Assembly: GCA_012512995.1 (NCBI GenBank)
Contig: JAAZDA010000056.1
Location: forward strand, 1-10,107
Source: Clostridiales bacterium
GTDB lineage: Bacteria; Bacillota; Clostridia; Lachnospirales; Lachnospiraceae
Length of the DNA stretch: 10,107 nt
Reading direction: 5' to 3'
The notes under the pieces were generated by a model. It had not been told where the DNA came from and ran no database searches. It worked only from the letters and a program-made list of their open reading frames with translations. Positions 6,268 to 10,107 of this stretch are shown here, piece after piece (within the stretch, counting starts at the first letter, position 1; each line of letters opens with the position of its first letter). Position numbers and translations under genes: made by a program.

Positions 6268-6900
6268 ATGAAAAGAAAGATAATGATGATTGCTGCGGTT
6301 TTATGCATGTGCACTTTACTTGCCGGATGCAGCATGTCGAAGTTCATTGCGACAGGGCAGGAGTTCAGTCAGATATGCACGGATGCCGGTCTGAGTGTTG
6401 AGGATGTCAGGTCATATTATACAGATACATTAGGCTACAGGAGCGTCACTGATGCGTATACAGCTACTGATCCTGATGGAAAATACAATATTCAGTATGT
6501 CTGTTTTGGCAAGGCATCGGAAGCGGAAGATTTCTATCAGGTATCTGCGGCAAAGATGAGCGGAGATGAAGAGGTCACGAGAGATTACAGCATCAAGTCA
6601 GAGACTGTTAAGGGAAATTCAAGAAAACTCCTTCTGGAAAATGGTCGTGTCCTGTACGCTGAGGGTGAAACCAGGGCGATTGATTCCAAGATAGCAACGC
6701 TGACGTCAGGGTGGTTCGATGGAAGTGATGAAGGTGCTTCGGAGCAGCAGGCTCAAACGGATGCTTCAGCCCAGATGGCCGGGACAGCAATCAGCGCAGC
6801 TGATGCAGGTGACGGGAACAGCGCACAGGCACCGGAGAATTCTAAAGACGGCAGCACAGCCGGCACAAACGTGCAGGCCGGTGATGCAGCCACAAAGTGA
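6268..6900 (+). CDS. Small lipoprotein of unknown function
   Basis: A 210-residue predicted lipoprotein. The N-terminus is MKRKIMMIAAVLCMCTLLAG followed by C21, a standard lipobox (LLAG/C), so the mature protein would be lipidated on Cys21 and tethered to the outer face of the membrane. Residues about 30-150 make a compact alpha/beta-looking domain (YYTDTLGYRSVTDAYTAT, then IQYVCFGKASEAEDFYQVSA and KLLLENGRVLYAEGE). I do not recognise it as a known family. From about 150 it becomes a low-complexity tail rich in Ala, Gln, Asn, Ser and Asp (EQQAQTDASAQMAGTAISAA and onward), likely unstructured. The start at 6268 is supported by GAGGAGG, seven bases upstream; an in-frame ATG at 6250 has no such site and would spoil the signal peptide. 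It has its own terminator just downstream and lies upstream of htrA, but is probably transcribed alone. Substrate-binding or inhibitory roles are possible but unsupported. Confidence 0.82.
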   Translation: MKRKIMMIAAVLCMCTLLAGCSMSKFIATGQEFSQICTDAGLSVEDVRSYYTDTLGYRSVTDAYTATDPDGKYNIQYVCFGKASEAEDFYQVSAAKMSGDEEVTRDYSIKSETVKGNSRKLLLENGRVLYAEGETRAIDSKIATLTSGWFDGSDEGASEQQAQTDASAQMAGTAISAADAGDGNSAQAPENSKDGSTAGTNVQAGDAATK

Positions 6901-6933
6901 ATACCTGTAAGAAAACGAGATAAGTGATAATGC

Positions 6934-6969
6934 AAAGGCCGGGACAATACAATATGTCCCGACCTTTTT
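6934..6969 (+). terminator. Rho-independent terminator of the lipoprotein gene
   Basis: AAAGGCCGGGACA (6934-6946) pairs with TGTCCCGACCTTT (6955-6967), leaving one C-A mismatch and an eight-base loop. A T-run of five (6965-6969) closes the element. It lies 34 bases past the stop and separates the lipoprotein gene from htrA. Confidence 0.88.
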
Positions 6970-6990
6970 CTTGGCAGTTGCATTTCACGG

Positions 6991-7004
6991 ATTGATAATT
7001 GATA
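6991..7004 (+). repeat. Tandem ATTGATA repeat upstream of the htrA promoter
   Basis: Two immediate copies of ATTGATA (6991-6997 and 6998-7004) end nine bases before the -35 of the htrA promoter. The position suits an activator site, and htrA genes in other Gram-positives are controlled by envelope-stress two-component systems. The repeat is short and AT-rich, so chance is a real alternative. Confidence 0.3.
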
Positions 7005-7013
7005 AAACACAAT

Positions 7014-7043
7014 TTGAACACAAATCATATGTATTCTTATAGT
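7014..7043 (+). promoter_or_regulatory. Promoter of htrA
   Basis: TTGAAC (7014-7019) and TATAGT (7038-7043) are separated by 18 bases. The start site would be about 7050, about 42 bases before the ATG at 7092. No CIRCE or CtsR operator overlaps it. Confidence 0.55.
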
Positions 7044-7091
7044 CGAGGCTAGGAAATAGAGAAGGCTTTTACAAAGGAAAGGGTGATCGAT

Positions 7092-8849
7092 ATGTATGAA
7101 GGAATGAATGATAACGAGCAGAATTACAATGGTACTTCTGCAAATGAGAACATGAATAATACAGGAAACGCAAACAGCACAGAAAACAGTGCAGCTAACG
7201 GTCAAAGCCAGGGCAGCACAGGTACAGATAATGGCACGACAGGCAACGGAGGCGCTGGTAATAACTATAACAACGGCGGCTCTAATTACGGCAATTATCA
7301 GTACAGCAATAATAACAACGGGGCATACCACAATCCTTACAACAGCGGATATGGCAGCAATCCTACACCTAACGGGGGGAAGAATAATAAAGAGAACAAG
7401 CCGCATAAGAAAGGAAATGGCTCAAAAGTCGTTCTGGCAATTGCTATGGCGGCGGTGTTCGGGCTCTGCGTAGGGGCAGGCATTTACGGGGTCGGAAGGA
7501 TCGCGAGTGGTTCAACACAATCCGCGTCTGAGGACAAGAGCGAATCCTCAGGATCAGAAGCTACGTTAAAACAAGCTCAGGCCGGAGATAATTCTGATGA
7601 AGCATCAAGTGAAGGAACAACATCCTCAGAATCCGCGACAGCTTCTGCTTCAGGACTGAGTATAGCGGGAGATTCGTCAGATGAATCAGTTGGAGTAACG
7701 ACAGTTGATGTGTCTGCAATAGCAGCGAAATGCATGCCTTCAATTGTTTCAGTTTACAACAGTGCAACGGTACAGGCTCAGGATTTCTTCGGGCAGACAT
7801 ATACGACTGAACAGGAATCGACAGGATCCGGAATAATAATTTCCCAGACTGATACAGAGCTTCTTATAGCAACGAACAATCACGTTGTTGAAGGCGCTGA
7901 TGAGCTCACTGTAAAGTTCATAGATGATTCAACAGTGACAGCCAACATAAAGGGCACAGATTCAAATAATGATCTTGCTGTTATAGCAGTGAAGCTTTCG
8001 GATATAACTGATGATACGAAGGACCAGATATCGGTGGCGACTCTCGGTGATTCAGATAAGCTCAAGGTCGGTGAGGCCGCAATTGCAATAGGTAACGCAC
8101 TGAACTATGGTCAGTCAGTCACAGCAGGTGTTGTGAGTGCTGTAAACAGGGAACTGCAGACATCTACTGATTCAGAAACCACATATACATTTATCCAGAC
8201 AGATGCGGCTATAAACCCGGGCAACTCAGGTGGTGCTCTTCTTAACAGCAAGGGTGAGGTAATAGGCATCAACTCAAGTAAGATCGGTGCCACGACAGTA
8301 GAAGGCATGGGTTATGCAATCCCGATTTCAAGAGCCATCCCTATCATTGAGGATCTCATGAATCAGGAGACCAAGGAAAAAGTAAGCGAGGATGACCAGG
8401 GCTATCTGGGAATAAGCGGAATCAGTGTTACATCTGATGTCGCCAGTGCATACAATATGCCTCAGGGTGTCTATGTCGAGAGCATAATGGATGGCAGCGG
8501 CGCAGCAAGTTCAGATCTTAAGGAAGGCGATATAATCACTGGCATCAATGGAACGACCATTGACAGCATGGACGCACTTAAGGCTCAGCTCGAATACTAT
8601 AAGGCAGGAACAGAAGTGACGCTTACAGTTGAAAGAGCTAATAACAACAAGTATACTGAAGCCAGCGTAAAGCTGACACTCAGCGACAAGAGCGTTGTTG
8701 AAAGCAGCCAGAGCTCAGATTCATCAACAGGTAGTTCTGAAAATGCGATCGGCGGTTCAACTGATGATCAGCAGGGACAGAATCAGGGTCAGAGTTCAGG
8801 CTGGAGCACGACTCCGTTCAGTGGATTTTTTGGAAACGGAACGAACTGA
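7092..8849 (+). CDS. htrA: HtrA/DegP-like membrane-anchored serine protease with PDZ
   Basis: A 585-residue trypsin-fold protease that degrades or refolds damaged proteins at the outer face of the membrane. Order: a cytoplasmic N-terminus of about 110 residues very rich in Asn and Gly; a basic stretch (KENKPHKKGNGSK); one membrane segment at about 113-135; a Ser/Glu/Ala-rich linker to about 210; the protease domain; a PDZ domain at about 438-535; and a low-complexity Ser/Gln/Gly tail. The catalytic triad is complete: H264 in TNNHVVEGADE, D294 in SNNDLAVIAV, S379 in NPGNSGGALL. The family's VEGMGYAIPIS strand follows. The long N- and C-terminal low-complexity parts make it larger than the roughly 400-450 residues usual for Bacillus HtrA. 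A GTG at 7083 is also possible (588 residues); ATG 7092 is preferred because AAAGGG at 7078-7083 is eight bases upstream. It has its own promoter and terminator and is followed by a ClpX-like gene. Confidence 0.93.
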   Translation: MYEGMNDNEQNYNGTSANENMNNTGNANSTENSAANGQSQGSTGTDNGTTGNGGAGNNYNNGGSNYGNYQYSNNNNGAYHNPYNSGYGSNPTPNGGKNNKENKPHKKGNGSKVVLAIAMAAVFGLCVGAGIYGVGRIASGSTQSASEDKSESSGSEATLKQAQAGDNSDEASSEGTTSSESATASASGLSIAGDSSDESVGVTTVDVSAIAAKCMPSIVSVYNSATVQAQDFFGQTYTTEQESTGSGIIISQTDTELLIATNNHVVEGADELTVKFIDDSTVTANIKGTDSNNDLAVIAVKLSDITDDTKDQISVATLGDSDKLKVGEAAIAIGNALNYGQSVTAGVVSAVNRELQTSTDSETTYTFIQTDAAINPGNSGGALLNSKGEVIGINSSKIGATTVEGMGYAIPISRAIPIIEDLMNQETKEKVSEDDQGYLGISGISVTSDVASAYNMPQGVYVESIMDGSGAASSDLKEGDIITGINGTTIDSMDALKAQLEYYKAGTEVTLTVERANNNKYTEASVKLTLSDKSVVESSQSSDSSTGSSENAIGGSTDDQQGQNQGQSSGWSTTPFSGFFGNGTN

Positions 8850-8872
8850 TAAGATGATATAAGGGTCAAAAT

Positions 8873-8909
8873 AAAACAGCCACGGAGCGGTAATCTCCGT
8901 GGCTGTTTT
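8873..8909 (+). terminator. Rho-independent terminator of htrA
   Basis: Arms AAAACAGCCACGGAG (8873-8887) and CTCCGTGGCTGTTTT (8895-8909) are perfectly complementary over 15 bases with a seven-base loop. The stem ends in TTTT. It lies 23 bases after the htrA stop. Symmetry means it could also act on minus-strand transcripts, but no minus gene ends here. Confidence 0.92.
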
Positions 8910-8911
8910 CA

Positions 8912-8939
8912 GTTAAGCGAATATTTATAAATACTTAAC
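8912..8939. repeat. Inverted repeat adjoining the clpX-like promoter
   Basis: GTTAAG (8912-8917) faces CTTAAC (8934-8939) across an AT-rich spacer that contains the perfect palindrome TATTTATAAATA (8922-8933). The right arm touches the -35 of the downstream promoter. It could be an operator or an AT-rich UP-like element. The two symmetries do not share a centre, which weakens a single-operator reading. Confidence 0.35.
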
Positions 8940-8969
8940 TTGATGCAAAGGGGAGACGGGCATTATACT
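8940..8969 (+). promoter_or_regulatory. Promoter of the clpX-like gene
   Basis: TTGATG (8940-8945) and TATACT (8964-8969) are separated by 18 bases. Transcription would begin near 8976, about 49 bases before the ATG at 9025. Together with the htrA terminator just upstream it implies independent transcription, unlike the tig-clpP-clpX arrangement common for the canonical gene. Confidence 0.6.
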
Positions 8970-9024
8970 GATGTAATTACAGCAGGAAAGAAGCCTAAGC
9001 CGATCCTGCGTGTCTGGAGGAAAG

Positions 9025-10107
9025 ATGGAAGATATTATAAATAACAATTCCGGGAATAATACCGGTGATAATAATCAGGACAAAACAAACGATTACGAAG
9101 AATACTGCTCGGTATGCCATCGCTCATCGCGCACTGCCGGCAGGATGCTGCATCTCCCGAACGGGATCTCGGTCTGCGAAGACTGCATGCAGAAGATGAT
9201 GAATATGACATCCAAGATCGACTATTCGAAGATCTTCTCAGATCCGAATATGATCAACGAGTTAAATAACATGATGCAGAACAGTAAGAACACCGGGACG
9301 GTCGAAAAAACTGATACCCCGGATAAGCCTGATACTGATAATAAAGAAAATGTTAACAGAATTGAGCCGGACAGTGTCATCACCAATAACGGAGATGACA
9401 GCAACGATCAGGACAGTGATAAGGACGACGATTCCGACAAGAGCAAGAAGAAAGGACCGACAATCAGTTTTATGACGCTCGGTGATATTTTCGGCGGAAT
9501 GGGCGGAAATAGCGGCCCCCAGGTCAAGAAGAAGAAAAAAGACAGGCCGAAGCCGGTCTTCACGATCGACAATATGCCCGCTCCTCACATAATAAAGTCC
9601 ACACTGGATGAATATGTGATTGGGCAGGATAAGGCCAAGAAGACACTTTCTGTCGCTGTCTACAATCACTACAAGCGCGTCACGACAGGACACATGAACG
9701 ACATCGAGATAGAGAAGTCCAACATCCTGATGATAGGACCTACGGGCTGCGGCAAAACATATCTTGTCAAAACACTCGCACGCCTTCTTGATGTGCCGCT
9801 GGCGATATCAGATGCGACATCACTCACTGAAGCCGGCTATATCGGCGATGATATAGAGAGCGTTATATCAAAACTTCTCGATGCCGCTGACAATGATGTG
9901 GCAAGAGCTGAAAAGGGAATAGTTTTCATAGATGAGATCGATAAGATCGCGAAGAAGAGCAATACTACTTCACGCGATGTAAACGGCGAATCTGTGCAGC
10001 AGGGAATGCTCAAACTCCTCGAGGGAGCAGAGGTAGAAGTCCCTGTGGGATCGAGCAGCAAGAACGCCATGGTACCAATGGCTACAGTGGATACACGCAA
10101 TATACTC
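9025..10107 (+). CDS. clpX: ClpX-like AAA+ unfoldase, divergent, with long acidic linker (3' end cut off)
   Basis: The first 361 codons of an open frame that runs off the window. ClpX hexamers unfold substrates with ATP and feed them to ClpP in the cytoplasm. Seen in order: a ClpX-type zinc finger (C28-x2-C31 and C51-x2-C54); a linker of about 130 residues rich in Asp, Asn, Lys and Ser; then the AAA+ domain from P187 (PHIIKSTLDEYVIGQDKAKK). Walker A is GPTGCGKT (238-245), pore-1 loop GYIG (271-274), Walker B VFIDEID (D303/E304). The linker is about 106 residues longer than my count for E. coli ClpX. The stretch that in canonical ClpX carries GGRKHP (RKH pore loop, ssrA-tag contact) reads VGSSSKNAMVP, with no RKH. 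The IGF loop that docks ClpP would lie beyond the window, so ClpP partnership cannot be judged. GGAGG (9016-9020) is four bases before the ATG. It is probably a second, specialised ClpX rather than the housekeeping copy. Confidence 0.88.
   Translation, partial: MEDIINNNSGNNTGDNNQDKTNDYEEYCSVCHRSSRTAGRMLHLPNGISVCEDCMQKMMNMTSKIDYSKIFSDPNMINELNNMMQNSKNTGTVEKTDTPDKPDTDNKENVNRIEPDSVITNNGDDSNDQDSDKDDDSDKSKKKGPTISFMTLGDIFGGMGGNSGPQVKKKKKDRPKPVFTIDNMPAPHIIKSTLDEYVIGQDKAKKTLSVAVYNHYKRVTTGHMNDIEIEKSNILMIGPTGCGKTYLVKTLARLLDVPLAISDATSLTEAGYIGDDIESVISKLLDAADNDVARAEKGIVFIDEIDKIAKKSNTTSRDVNGESVQQGMLKLLEGAEVEVPVGSSSKNAMVPMATVDTRNIL

Noticed and set aside
6971..6986. TTGGCAG-then-TTGCA, resembling a sigma-54 promoter
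   Set aside because: The spacing between the GG and GC elements is wrong, and a standard -35/-10 pair fits better downstream.
6753..7406. A 217-codon minus-strand open frame spanning the lipoprotein tail and htrA start
   Set aside because: It crosses a terminator and the htrA promoter and is antisense to two good genes. Its Ile/Val/Cys richness mirrors Asn/Ala-rich codons on the other strand.
8864..8870. GGTCAAA, a half-site for the CtsR heat-shock repressor
   Set aside because: CtsR operators need a second heptad three bases away, which is absent. This one lies between the htrA stop and its terminator, not at a promoter.
9262..9693. Minus-strand open frame opposite the clpX-like linker
   Set aside because: It is the complement of Asp/Lys-rich linker codons; no start signal or recognisable product.

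Overview
The window looks like chromosomal DNA of a Gram-positive anaerobe of the Clostridia, most likely the Lachnospiraceae. The reasons are moderate GC content with strong GGAGG-type ribosome sites, a CarD-type regulator of clostridial form, Listeria-Bacteroides (InlB B) repeats in a secreted protein, an HtrA with one membrane anchor and a long Asn/Gly-rich N-terminus, and N-acetylhexosamine kinase next to a sugar ABC transporter. The genus cannot be named from the sequence. No IS element, phage gene, CRISPR array, tRNA or rRNA was seen.

Layout. (1) 1-1262: the last 19 codons of a MalG-type sugar ABC permease, then nahK, an anomeric N-acetylhexosamine kinase. This is probably the end of an amino-sugar or host-glycan uptake operon. 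(2) 1296-2555: a free-standing diguanylate cyclase with about seven membrane segments, intact GGDEF and intact RxxD inhibitory site, under its own extended -10 promoter. (3) 2571-3071 (minus): carD, convergent with the cyclase; its apparent terminator lies inside the last codons of the cyclase gene. (4) 3271-4617: divergent from carD, a secreted protein starting at TTG, with InlB B repeats and a beta-propeller-like domain that seems inserted into the second repeat. (5) 4616-4670: a long bidirectional terminator. (6) 4681-5946 (minus): a 421-residue single-pass membrane protein with a long outer coiled coil and internal repeats, function unknown. (7) 5947-6267: a divergent intergenic region with inverted repeats. 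(8) 6268-6900: a small lipoprotein of unknown function with its own terminator. (9) 7092-8849: HtrA/DegP-like serine protease with its own promoter and terminator. (10) 9025 to the window end: the N-terminal 361 codons of a divergent ClpX-like AAA+ unfoldase with a long acidic linker and no RKH loop.

Taken together, most genes are single transcription units with clear promoters and terminators. Apart from the sugar operon, the theme is the cell envelope and protein quality control: surface or secreted proteins, a lipoprotein, HtrA and an atypical ClpX, alongside global regulation (c-di-GMP, CarD). A functional link between these neighbours is inference only. The points most worth checking are the atypical ClpX, the nested domain layout of the InlB-repeat protein, and the carD terminator embedded in the convergent cyclase gene.
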